From: Roseospira visakhapatnamensis
GTDB lineage: Bacteria; Pseudomonadota; Alphaproteobacteria; Rhodospirillales; Rhodospirillaceae
Assembly: GCF_014197915.1 (NCBI RefSeq)
Contig: NZ_JACIGK010000001.1
Span: 1-64,000 of the forward strand
Length of the DNA: 64,000 nucleotides
Direction of reading: 5' to 3'
Part shown: piece after piece, positions 49,691 through 57,346 of the stretch
Layout: each line of letters begins with the position of its first letter
How positions within the stretch are numbered: position 1 is the first letter of the stretch
The notes under the pieces: generated by a model
Seen by the model: the letters and a program-made list of their open reading frames with translations, nothing else
What the model was told of the DNA's origin: nothing
Database searches by the model: none
Position numbers and translations under genes: made by a program

Positions 49691-50845
49691 CTACATCACC
49701 TGGATTTCGGCCTGCAGGGCACCGGCCGCCTTGACCGCCTGCAGGATGGAAATCATGTCGCGCGGCCCCACGCCGAGGGAGTTGAGGGCGTTCACCAGGT
49801 CCTGCAAGGTGACGCCGCCATTGACCACGGTGAGGCGGCGGTCCTCGTCCTCGTCCACCTCGATCTCGGTGCGCGGCACCACCACCGTCTCCCCAGCGTT
49901 GGAGAACGGCGCCGGCTGCGACACCTGCGGCGTCTCGGTGACGCGGATGGTCAGGTTGCCCTGGGCGATGGCCACGGTGTTGATGCGCACGTTGTCGCCG
50001 ATGACGATGGTGCCGGTCTGCTCGTCGATGATGACGCGCGCCAGCTGATCGGGCTCCACGCGCAGCTGTTCGATATCGGTCAGCAGGTCCACCACGCCGC
50101 CCGCGCGGCCGCGCGGCACCCGCACCAGCACCGTCCCCGGATCCAGCGAGCGGGCCACCGTCGACCCCAGGTAGGTGTTGACGGCGTTGGCGATGCGCCG
50201 AGCGGTGGTGAAGTCCGGGTTGCGCAGGCTGATCTTGACCGATTCCATGTTGGCCAGTTCGAACGGCACTTCCTTCTCGATGATGGCGCCGTTGGGAATG
50301 CGGCCGCTGGTCGGCACGCCCTTGGTGATGGTCTCGGCCTCGCCCTGGGCGACGAAGCCGCCCACCTGCACCTGGCCCTGTCCCACCGCGTAGACCTCGC
50401 CGTCGGCGCCCACCAGGGGGGTGACCAGCAGGGTTCCGCCCAGCAGGTTCTCGGCGGTGCCCAGGGCGCTGATGGTCACGTCCATGCGGCTGCCCTGGCG
50501 GGCGAAGGGCGGCAGCGTTCCGGTGACCATCACGGCGGCGGTGTTGTCGGGCGACAGTTCGCCGTCGCGGGTGTTGATGCCCAGGCGCTCCAGCATGCCG
50601 ATGAGGCTTTCGCGGGTGAACGGGTCGTCGTCCATGTCGTCGCCGGTGCCGTTCAGGCCGACCACCAGCCCGTAGCCCACCAGCAGGTTGTCGCGCACGC
50701 CCTCGAAGTCGGCGATGTCCTTGATGCGCGAGGCCGCCTCGGCCGACGGCGCCCCGGCCACCAGCACCAGCGCGAGCACCAGCGCCCATGGCGCGGCCCA
50801 GGTGGCCTGGAGGATGCGGACCGGAAGGGCGAACAACGCTGTCAT
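49691..50845 (-). CDS. flgI: Flagellar P-ring protein FlgI
   Basis: The 384-residue periplasmic protein forms the P-ring around the rod in the peptidoglycan layer. It has a cleavable signal peptide ('ALVLALVLVAGAPSAEAA') and the family body 'RIKDIADFEGVRDNLLVGYGLVVGLNGTGD...LGTAENLLGGTLLVTPL', ending 'LNSLGVGPRDMISILQAVKAAGALQAEIQVM'. It is the first gene of the minus-strand flagellar operon. flgH and flgA are not nearby. A near-perfect sigma-54 promoter lies 168 bases upstream. Confidence 0.97.
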   Translation of the reverse strand: MTALFALPVRILQATWAAPWALVLALVLVAGAPSAEAASRIKDIADFEGVRDNLLVGYGLVVGLNGTGDDMDDDPFTRESLIGMLERLGINTRDGELSPDNTAAVMVTGTLPPFARQGSRMDVTISALGTAENLLGGTLLVTPLVGADGEVYAVGQGQVQVGGFVAQGEAETITKGVPTSGRIPNGAIIEKEVPFELANMESVKISLRNPDFTTARRIANAVNTYLGSTVARSLDPGTVLVRVPRGRAGGVVDLLTDIEQLRVEPDQLARVIIDEQTGTIVIGDNVRINTVAIAQGNLTIRVTETPQVSQPAPFSNAGETVVVPRTEIEVDEDEDRRLTVVNGGVTLQDLVNALNSLGVGPRDMISILQAVKAAGALQAEIQVM

Positions 50846-51405
50846 GACCCTGGCCTCATCATACTGTGATGGCATCATACCGTGACGACTCGTGCTGTGA
50901 CGGTCGCGCTGGACCGGATCGCCCGGATGGCGCGTCACCCCGAAGGGAGACGAGTCCCCGGCGCTCCCCGACCCGGGACCGCGCGCCGAAGACACACCAC
51001 CACGTCGGGCGATGCGAACACCGTGCCATGCCGGATCGCGGATCAAGCCCTTGTGTTTGCTGAAGGATGCCCCCGCGCCGGCGACCGGGACCCGGCAGAA
51101 TCCACCGCCGACCCGGCAAGGTCTGCCCAGCGTCGCCGGCGCCGGCGGGCCGCCCCGGGGTGACCCGGCTCAACCCTCGCGCCCCTTGCCACATCAGAAA
51201 AATATCGTTTCCAAAGAAGTGATTATTTACTTTTTCTAAAGTCCTGTTTTATCGTTTGGGAGGACCGTCGCGACTCGACCCCGGGGCCATGGCCCGACCC
51301 TTGCAGTCCTTGTTCCCACGGTTCGTGGAGCGGTACAGTGAAGGCTGCCGGCCTGCGGACCAGCGGCGACTTGCCAGCGACGACTTGATGGAGCGGATGC
51401 ACGGC
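50846..51405. other. 560-base intergenic region between flgI and fliX
   Basis: No gene was recognised. The flgI side (50846-51180) is GC-rich and contains a near-consensus sigma-54 promoter on the minus strand (51013-51028). The fliX side has a conspicuous AT-rich patch at about 51190-51255 (TTTCC, TTATTTAC, TTTTATCG), the most likely fliX promoter area, though no convincing CtrA full site was found. Open frames through the region give Arg/Ser/Pro-rich products and are not credible. Confidence 0.5.
51013..51028 (-). promoter_or_regulatory. Near-consensus sigma-54 promoter upstream of flgI
   Basis: Minus strand TGGCAC-GGTGT-TCGCA: all conserved positions except one T of the -12 element match, and the GG and GC spacing is correct. 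It would start near 51002, giving a leader of about 155 bases. Confidence 0.5.
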
Positions 51406-51885
51406 ATGACGATGAAGGTCGAAGGCCCTCGCCGCGGCGCGCCCACAGCGTCCCGGTCCCGGGCCGCGCAACGCGATCCGGGCGCCGGCGTCGATTTCGA
51501 GCGCGCCTTGCGGGGCTTCCTGGGCGACGGCGGCGCCGCCCGGACGGAGGCGTCCGAGACCAGCCCCGTGGACGCGCCCGCCGCCACCAGCACGCTCGAC
51601 GGCCTGCTCGCCATTCAGGAGGCCGGCACGGAGCACGATGCCGCCAGCCAGCAACGCCGCCAGACCCGCCTGATGCGCCACGGCGAGGACATGCTGGAGC
51701 GCCTGGAGGAAATCCGCCTCGGCCTGCTGCTGGGGGCCATTCCCAAGGAGCGGTTGATGGATCTGGCGCGCCTGGTCCGCACCCGCCGGGAACAGGCGCC
51801 GGACCGGCAACTGGACGCCCTGCTGGACGAGATCGAACTCCGGGCCGAGGTGGAACTGGCGAAGCTGGCCCGCGCCAACGCCTGA
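51406..51885 (+). CDS. fliX: FliX, flagellar assembly regulator
   Basis: The product (about 159 residues) matches alphaproteobacterial FliX, which couples early flagellar assembly to FlbD and sigma-54 late-gene expression. The N-terminus 'MKVEGPRRG' and the C-terminal half 'LDGLLAIQEA...RLMRHGEDMLERLEEIRLGLLLGAIPKERLMDLARLV' and 'LDALLDEIELRAEVELAKLA' are diagnostic. Starts at 51397, 51406 and 51412 are all possible; the family usually begins MKV/MKI, so the true start may be 51412. Divergent orientation to flgI is the classic arrangement in Caulobacter. Confidence 0.9.
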   Translation: MTMKVEGPRRGAPTASRSRAAQRDPGAGVDFERALRGFLGDGGAARTEASETSPVDAPAATSTLDGLLAIQEAGTEHDAASQQRRQTRLMRHGEDMLERLEEIRLGLLLGAIPKERLMDLARLVRTRREQAPDRQLDALLDEIELRAEVELAKLARANA

Positions 51886-52136
51886 GACGGCCAACGAACC
51901 CTGGGCTTGGTCCAGCCACAAAGGCAACCCTGGGTCTTCTTGGCCCTCCCCCACCCCGGGCGCCCGATCCACCGCAACAACGACCCGTTCGTTTCGGAGC
52001 CGGAGTCGGTTTCGCCGCCTTTTCATTGCCATTTTCCAGTCCGTTTCCTTGTCGCGAGGCCGCGCCGCCCCCGACGCCGCGTGCCGTTTCCGGGCTCGGG
52101 CGGCCGCGCGCGGCCCCGCGAATCGCGCCTGAACGC

Positions 52137-52165
52137 TTGCGGGCAGCCGATCTCGCGCCTATAGT
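52137..52165 (+). promoter_or_regulatory. Candidate housekeeping promoter of dksA
   Basis: TTGCGG (52137-52142) and TATAGT (52160-52165) are separated by 17 bases. Predicted start is near 52172. Confidence 0.5.
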
Positions 52166-52186
52166 CCGGCCATCCTGGGGAGCGCC

Positions 52187-52202
52187 TGGCACCAGTCTTG
52201 CG
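52187..52202 (+). promoter_or_regulatory. Sigma-54-type promoter of dksA
   Basis: TGGCAC (52187-52192), five bases, TTGCG (52198-52202), with correct GG/GC spacing. It predicts a start near 52213, upstream of the ATG at 52241 but downstream of an in-frame ATG at 52208, and so argues for the shorter protein. Confidence 0.65.
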
Positions 52203-52240
52203 GTGCGGTGGCAACCATGAAGAAAGGATTGAGGCGGACA

Positions 52241-52657
52241 ATGAGCGTTACGCTGCCGCCGGATTATCGGCCAAGTGAAGACGAAGACTTCATGAATGAC
52301 GTCCAGCGCGAGTACTTCCGCAGAAAGCTGCTGAAGTGGCGCGGCGAATTGATCAAGGAAGCGGAAGAGACCCTGGAACACCTCCAGCAGGGGGGCCTGC
52401 AAGAACCCGACTTGGCGGACCGTGCCTCCGCCGAGATGGATCGTGCTTTGGAGTTGCGCACCCGGGACCGCGCCCGAAAGTTGATTTCCAAGATCGATTC
52501 CGCCCTGAAGCGGGTGGAGGACGGGTCCTACGGCTACTGCGAGGTCTCCCACGAGCCCATCAGCCTGCGCCGCCTGGAGGCCCGCCCCATCGCCACCATG
52601 ACCCTGGAGGCCCAGGAACGGCACGAGCGCATGGAGCGCACCCACCGCACCGACTGA
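52241..52657 (+). CDS. dksA: RNA polymerase-binding transcription factor DksA
   Basis: The 138-residue DksA acts with ppGpp on RNA polymerase through its secondary channel. The start 'MSVTLPPDYRPSEDEDFMNDVQREYFRRKLLKWRGEL' agrees with the alphaproteobacterial form and has GAGG 6 bases upstream. The coiled-coil tip 'EPDLADRASAEMDRA' keeps the acidic D-x-x-D/A pair needed for function. The zinc-finger area 'GYCEVSHEPISLRRLEARPIATMTLEAQERHER' has only Cys100; the other three zinc Cys are absent. Its location next to fliX links it to flagellar control. Confidence 0.95.
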   Translation: MSVTLPPDYRPSEDEDFMNDVQREYFRRKLLKWRGELIKEAEETLEHLQQGGLQEPDLADRASAEMDRALELRTRDRARKLISKIDSALKRVEDGSYGYCEVSHEPISLRRLEARPIATMTLEAQERHERMERTHRTD

Positions 52658-52845
52658 CGCCACGGCACGGACACGACCGGTCATCACGGGCCGTGGGGAC
52701 GAACCGTCCACGTCCGGGGCCGGCGACTCGGTCCGGCCTCGTGGCGGACCGGCGCGGCGCGCGGCCAAAGCCCGATGACGGTCGCGCCCCCGTGCGCTAC
52801 AGTCCGCGCGAGGGCGGTTCGGGCCAAGCGCGCGACAGCCGTCAC

Positions 52846-52885
52846 ACGCAGGACGCAGGAACGCAGGACGCAGGGAGGACGCAGG
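52846..52885. repeat. ACGCAGG heptamer repeats before telA
   Basis: Five copies of ACGCAGG occur at 52846, 52853, 52861, 52868 and 52879, the last ending 3 bases before the telA ATG. The GGGAGG that forms the ribosome binding site lies inside the array. Confidence 0.8.
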
Positions 52886-52888
52886 GGC

Positions 52889-54004
52889 ATGACCGGGGTC
52901 ATCCACTTGGGCGGCACCGAAGCCGCCGCCATCGAGCATCTGGGCGCCCAGGCGATCCACACGCCCGACCCCGCCGATCAGGCCACGGCCAAGCGCATCG
53001 CCGAGATCATGGACGACATGGATCGCATCGACCCGGACAGCTTCGCCGCCGGGCCGGCGCTGATGGCCGCCGACTATTCCAACCGCGTTCTGGCCCATGT
53101 CACCGCCTCCGAACTGGACGGCGTGCACGACAAGCTGGTCGAGTTGCAGTTGCTCTATAAGGGGCTCGGCGCCGACCGGCTGCGCAAGGACAACCACGGG
53201 GTCCTCAACCGGCTCTGGTTCAGCTTCAACCGGGAGCTGGAGACGTTCCGCCAGCGCTTCGAGAGCGCCAAGACCACGGTCGATCGCGTGGTCGCGCAGC
53301 TTGAAATGGACCAGCGCGAAAGCGCCATCGCCATCCAGACCCTGGCCAACATGGGCAAGGAGGTCACCGCCGCCTTCCGCGAACTGGCCCTGCATGTGGA
53401 GGCCGGCCAGCGCAAGCTGGAGGACTGGCGCGCCCAGGGACCGGCCAACGCCGGCGCCCCGGTGGCCAACGGCTCCGAGACCGACCAGTTGATGGACGCC
53501 ATGAAGCAGCGCGAGTGGCAGGAGCGGCTGGACCACTGGGATCGGGTGGTCACCAACCTGACCAAGACGCGCTCGATCATGGGCACGACCATCCCCACCG
53601 TCTATCAGACCCTGAAGATGGAACGGGTGGTGATGGAGGAACTGGGCACCGCGCTCACACAGTTCATCCCCGCCATCCGTCAGCAGATCGCGCTGTACGT
53701 GCAGCAGGCCCGCCAGGGCCGGCGGCTGGAGAACCTGAAGGCGACGCGCGAGATGACCGACGAGATCATCACGCAGGTGGCCGGGCAGTTGGAAACCAAC
53801 GCCGAGTTGCTGAACGAGCAGATGCGCGAGGGCGGCGTCTCCACCGACGTGCTGCTCAAGATGATGGACGACGTCGCCGGCTCCATCGAACGCCTGGACC
53901 AGCGCGCCAAGGAGGCCATGCAGTATCGCCGGGAAAGCCGGGCGAAGCTTCAGGACGCCACCCGCGCCTTCGCCGACCGCGTCGCCAAGGTCGCCGCCGG
54001 CTAG
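52889..54004 (+). CDS. TelA-family toxic anion resistance protein
   Basis: The 371-residue protein belongs to the TelA/KlaA family, linked to tellurite and other stress resistance and to envelope integrity; the mechanism is unknown. It is entirely helical, e.g. 'VLNRLWFSFNRELETFRQRFESAKTTVDRVVAQLEMDQRESAIAI', 'REWQERLDHWDRVVTNLTKTRSIMGTTIPTVYQTLKMERVVMEELGTAL' and 'FIPAIRQQIALYVQQARQGRRLENLKATREMTDEII'. ATG 52889 follows GGGAGG. The TAG stop (54002-54004) lies inside the CTAGTGCA terminal repeat of the palindromic element at 54001-54133. No ter genes (terB/C/D) are adjacent. Confidence 0.92.
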   Translation: MTGVIHLGGTEAAAIEHLGAQAIHTPDPADQATAKRIAEIMDDMDRIDPDSFAAGPALMAADYSNRVLAHVTASELDGVHDKLVELQLLYKGLGADRLRKDNHGVLNRLWFSFNRELETFRQRFESAKTTVDRVVAQLEMDQRESAIAIQTLANMGKEVTAAFRELALHVEAGQRKLEDWRAQGPANAGAPVANGSETDQLMDAMKQREWQERLDHWDRVVTNLTKTRSIMGTTIPTVYQTLKMERVVMEELGTALTQFIPAIRQQIALYVQQARQGRRLENLKATREMTDEIITQVAGQLETNAELLNEQMREGGVSTDVLLKMMDDVAGSIERLDQRAKEAMQYRRESRAKLQDATRAFADRVAKVAAG

Positions 54005-54133
54005 TGCACTGATCCAGACAAAAGATGCAGTCCGCATTCTTTTTGTCTGGATCGAAAGTGCACGAGAAACAATGTCTTGTGCAGCAACGTTTTGCATTCA
54101 AGGGGGACTCCCTTGAATGCGTCGCTGCACTAG
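54001..54133. repeat. 133-base palindromic element with terminal inverted repeats
   Basis: It is bounded by CTAGTGCA (54001-54008) and TGCACTAG (54126-54133), a perfect 8-bp inverted pair. Inside are a 13-bp perfect hairpin (54011-54023 with 54041-54053), extended by near-pairing of 54024-54028 with 54034-54038, and an 11-bp perfect hairpin (54094-54104 with 54110-54120), itself flanked by GCAGC/GCTGC. It is less GC-rich than the surroundings. No transposase is encoded. It resembles a miniature inverted-repeat element. The left end supplies the TelA stop codon. The remaining spacer up to 54354 has no gene. Confidence 0.85.
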
Positions 54134-54354
54134 GGATGTCACTTGAGGCCAAGTCCGCCTCATCGGCCGACCGGCACCGGCCCACGCCCCCACCACGCCC
54201 CCCACCGTTGGGCCGGGGCCGGCGATCCCGCCATCGTGGACGCCCGGACGCATCGCTCCGGGACCGTCACGGTTTCCAGGTCCCGGCACGCGCGCTAAGC
54301 TGAGGCTCCCGCCCCCCCGCGCGCCCGCGCGCCCCTGGATCGGAGCGTCCCCTC

Positions 54355-55185
54355 ATGAGCAGCACCATCGCCGCCGCCACCGAGCACTATCAGGCCGGGC
54401 GCCTGGGCAAGGCCATCGAGACCCTGAACGCCGTCGTCAAGAGCAAGCCCCTGGACCTGGACGCGCGCGGGCTGCTGGCGACGCTGCTGTGCTTCGACGG
54501 CAACCTGGAGCGGGCCGACCTGATGCTCGACGTGATCGGCAAGCAGACCCCGGAACTGACCGTCGCCCTGGCGCTGGCCCGGCAGCTGATCCGCGCCGAG
54601 ACCCACCGGCAGGCCGTGTTCGCCGAGGGCGCGGTGCCCGAACTGCTGCACGAGCCGCCGCCCTGGATGACCGCGCGCCTGAAGGCCGGCGTGGCGCTGC
54701 GCGAGGGGGCCGTGGCCGACGCCACCCGCCTGCTGGCCGAGGCCGAGGACGCCCGGCCGGCGGTGGCCGGCACCCTGGACGGCACCGCCTTCGGCGACTG
54801 GCGCGACGCCGACGACACCTGCGCGGGCTTCATGGAGGTGCTGACCAGCACCGGCAAGTATTACTGGGTGCCGGCCGAGCGCATCCGCTCCATGGCCTTC
54901 CGCGCCCCCAAGCGGCCCCAGGATCTGCTGTGGCGGCAATGCGAGATGACCGTGGAGGACGGCCCCGAGGGCGAGGTCTTCATCCCCGTGCTGTACCCGG
55001 GCACCGCCCGCCTGGCCGCCGACCAGGAGGGCCTGAAGCTGGGCCGGGCCACCGACTGGGTCGGCGACGAGGCCACCGGCGCGCCGGTGCGCGGCCTGGG
55101 CCAGCGCTGCATGCTGGTGGGCGAGGACCTGGTGCCGGTCATGAGCCTGGGCGAGATGGACTTCACGCCGGCGGCGGCGGCCTGA
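54355..55185 (+). CDS. tagJ: Type VI secretion accessory protein TagJ (ImpE)
   Basis: The 276-residue protein matches the ImpE/TagJ family, which binds sheath component TssB in some systems. An N-terminal TPR-like part ('EHYQAGRLGKAIETLNAVVKSKPLDLDARGLLATLLCFDGNLERADLMLDVIG') is followed by the ImpE domain ('GTLDGTAFGDWRDADDTCAGFMEVLTSTGKYYWVPAERI', 'IPVLYPGTARLAADQEGLKLGRATDWV'). It is immediately followed by tssE, 5 bases after its stop. No other T6SS gene follows. Confidence 0.93.
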   Translation: MSSTIAAATEHYQAGRLGKAIETLNAVVKSKPLDLDARGLLATLLCFDGNLERADLMLDVIGKQTPELTVALALARQLIRAETHRQAVFAEGAVPELLHEPPPWMTARLKAGVALREGAVADATRLLAEAEDARPAVAGTLDGTAFGDWRDADDTCAGFMEVLTSTGKYYWVPAERIRSMAFRAPKRPQDLLWRQCEMTVEDGPEGEVFIPVLYPGTARLAADQEGLKLGRATDWVGDEATGAPVRGLGQRCMLVGEDLVPVMSLGEMDFTPAAAA

Positions 55186-55190
55186 CCGCC

Positions 55191-55688
55191 ATGGCCCGCG
55201 CCGATCCCGAGGTTCCCCTGGTGCTGCCGCTGCTGGACCGGCTGATCGACGAGGATCCGGCCAGCCCCGCCGACCGCCCGCTGCGGCGCGGCGCCTATCT
55301 GGAGCGGCTGCGGGCCTCGGTGCGCCGCGACCTGGAGGGGCTGCTGAACACCCGGCGGCGGACGGTGTCCTGGGCGTCGGCGCTGTCGGAACTGGAGACC
55401 TCGGCCGTCAACTACGGGGTCGTCGACATCACCAGCGCCAACCTGGCCACCGAGGATCAGCGGGACCGCTTTCGCGCGGAGATGGAACGCACCATCCGCC
55501 GGTTCGAGCCGCGCTTCCACACGCTGCGGGTGATCCTGCTGGAAAACGTGCAGGGGCTGGACCGCACCGTGCGGTTCCGCATCGAGGCCACCCTGCACGC
55601 CACCCCGGCGCCCGAGCCGGTGGTTTATGATTCGGTGCTCGACCCGGCGGCGCGGGTGTTCCGGGTGATCGCCCGCGACGACGCCTGA
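55191..55688 (+). CDS. tssE: Type VI secretion baseplate protein TssE (gp25-like)
   Basis: The 165-residue protein has the GPW/gp25 fold ('LRASVRRDLEGLLNTRRRTVSWASALSELETSAVNYGVVDITSANLATEDQRDRFRAEMERTIRRFEPRFHTLRVILLE'). TssE is the wedge component linking sheath and baseplate; the 'SVRRDLEGLLNTRR' element is its hallmark. It pairs with tagJ as in other loci, where tssF and tssG normally follow; here the next bases are repeat copy B. The stop TGA (55686-55688) is the first three bases of that element. Confidence 0.95.
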   Translation: MARADPEVPLVLPLLDRLIDEDPASPADRPLRRGAYLERLRASVRRDLEGLLNTRRRTVSWASALSELETSAVNYGVVDITSANLATEDQRDRFRAEMERTIRRFEPRFHTLRVILLENVQGLDRTVRFRIEATLHATPAPEPVVYDSVLDPAARVFRVIARDDA

Positions 55689-55896
55689 TACCAGCGGCGG
55701 ATGAGTGTGACTCATCCGCCCCCGGGCGCCTTGCAGGCGCCCGGATGGTCCAGATCTTGGCACCGCGAAGCGGTGCCAGGGCGGCACCGGCCCACTCCCC
55801 CACCCGGCCACCCCAAATATACTGCCGTGGGTGGCCGGGTGGGGGAGTGGGCCGGCCACGGACTGCAACGGTCAGTCTCAATGACCGTTGGTATGA
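55686..55896 (-). repeat. Five-hairpin element, copy B (inverted relative to copy A)
   Basis: This 211-base copy is oriented opposite to copy A. In forward order it contains GGCGGATGAGT/ACTCATCCGCC (11 bp), CCGGGCGCC/GGCGCCCGG (9 bp), TGGCACCGC/GCGGTGCCA (9 bp), a 25-bp perfect stem (55789-55813 with 55829-55853) and the CAACGGTCA-type hairpin ending at 55892. The ends TGATACCA and TGGTATGA are inverted repeats with one mismatch. The left end overlaps the tssE stop codon. The large-stem loop is shorter than in copy A (15 against 27 bases). Confidence 0.9.
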
Positions 55897-55911
55897 CCCG
55901 GCGCCGGCGCG

Positions 55912-57234
55912 TCAGGCGCTCTCCGCCTCGGGACGCCCCGCCCGCGCCAGGGTGACGGTGAAGGCCGTGCCCGTGCCCACGGTGCTGTCCACGGTGAGCC
56001 GTCCACCCATCACCCGCACCAGACGCTCGGTGATGCGCAGGCCGAGGCCGGTGCCCTCGACGCCCTCGCTGGTCTCGGCGATCCGATGGAAGGCCGAGAA
56101 CAGCTTGGGAAGCTCCTCCTCCGGAATGCCGGGGCCGGTGTCCCGGCAGATCACCGACACCCAGTCGGGCTCCACGTCCACGCTGACCGTGACCGTGCCG
56201 CCGCGCCGGTTGTACTTCACCGCGTTGGACACCAGGTTGATGAACACCTGCCGCGCCCGCAAGGCATCGCCCCACACCATCACGTCGCCGCCGTCCGCCA
56301 CCTCCAGGGTGACGCCCTGCTTGCGGGCCAGGGGGGACAGCAAGCGGCGGACCGCGCCCAGCAGCGGCCCCAGCGGCACCGCGCCGCCGCGCCCCGGATC
56401 CTCGGAGGCCGTCGGGCTATGGGCATCCAGGGTCTGGTTGACCAGCAGGCCGAGGTATTCGCTGGCCTCGACGATGCTGTCCAGGTAGGTCCGCTGACGC
56501 TCCGTGAGCACCTCCGGCGCCCCGGTCATGCGCAACAACTCGCTGAAGCCGGTCAGGGCGTTGACCGGGGTGCGCAACTCGTGGGTCATGGACGCGAAGT
56601 ACTCGTCCTTGAGCGCGGTCATGCGCCGGGCCAGTTGGCGTTCCGATTCCGCCTCCAGCGCCCAGACCCGGGTTTCGATCAGCTCCATGACGGTCTCGCC
56701 CAGGTCGGCGAGGATGCCGCGTTGCTCGGTGCACACCGGGTCGCGCGGGCGCTGATCCACGGCACACAGGGTTCCGAGCCGGTAGCCGTCCCGGGTGCGC
56801 AACGGCTTGCCGATGTAGTAGCGGATGAACGGCGGACCCACGACGAGGGGATTGCCCGCGAAGCGCGGATCGAGGATGGCGTCCGGCACCTCGAAGATAT
56901 CGTCGGTCAGGATGGCGTGGGCGCAGAAGGCCACCTGGCGGGGCGTCTGCCGCGCCTCCAGGCCCTGGCGGGACAGGAAGAACTGGCGATCGACGTCCAC
57001 CAGGGACACCAGCGCCATGCCCGTGTCCATCAGCCGCGCCGTCAGGGCCGTGATGCGATCGAAGCAGCGGTCGGCGTCGCTGTCCAGAACCCCGTACCGC
57101 TGGAGCGCCCGCAGACGCTCGGCCTCGTTGGCCGGCACGGGGGCGCAGATGAATCCATCGACAGGGGACGGCTCGCCGCCACATCCCCGTGCCTCCCCGT
57201 CGTGCCCGCCGTTCTGCTGCGCCGATGTCTCCAT
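55912..57234 (-). CDS. Cytoplasmic GAF-domain sensor histidine kinase
   Basis: The 440-residue kinase has an N-terminal GAF domain (about 30-180; 'ERLRALQRYGVLDSDADRCFDRITALTARLMDTGMALVSLVDVDRQFFLSRQG', with 'FCAHAILTDDIFEVPDAILDPRFAGNPLV'). A HisKA domain with phospho-acceptor His218 in 'FASMTHELRTPVNALTGF' follows, then a HATPase domain ('INLVSNAVKYN', 'RDTGPGIPEEEL', 'GTGLGLRI'). No membrane helices are present, so the signal is cytoplasmic. The TGGAGA motif before ATG 57234 sets the start. No response regulator is adjacent, so it is an orphan kinase. Confidence 0.93.
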   Translation of the reverse strand: METSAQQNGGHDGEARGCGGEPSPVDGFICAPVPANEAERLRALQRYGVLDSDADRCFDRITALTARLMDTGMALVSLVDVDRQFFLSRQGLEARQTPRQVAFCAHAILTDDIFEVPDAILDPRFAGNPLVVGPPFIRYYIGKPLRTRDGYRLGTLCAVDQRPRDPVCTEQRGILADLGETVMELIETRVWALEAESERQLARRMTALKDEYFASMTHELRTPVNALTGFSELLRMTGAPEVLTERQRTYLDSIVEASEYLGLLVNQTLDAHSPTASEDPGRGGAVPLGPLLGAVRRLLSPLARKQGVTLEVADGGDVMVWGDALRARQVFINLVSNAVKYNRRGGTVTVSVDVEPDWVSVICRDTGPGIPEEELPKLFSAFHRIAETSEGVEGTGLGLRITERLVRVMGGRLTVDSTVGTGTAFTVTLARAGRPEAESA

Positions 57235-57346
57235 GCGTGTTCTCCACACCACCCACCCCCTTCTGGGGATACTTCCTGCCCGCCGCCTTGCAAATGGGTT
57301 GCCGAGCCCCCGGGTCAACCATGCCCGCCCCCGCGCGCCCGGCCCG

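Larger units (their letters stand above)
51886..52240. other. 355-base region between fliX and dksA
   Basis: No gene is visible. It holds two candidate dksA promoters: a sigma-70-type pair at 52137-52165 and a sigma-54-type site at 52187-52202. Bases 52020-52130 are plain GC-rich spacer. Confidence 0.5.

Noticed and set aside
48312-50048. Long plus-strand frames opposite the flagellar operon
   Set aside because: Shadows of flgK, the FlgN-like gene and flgI; no features of real genes.
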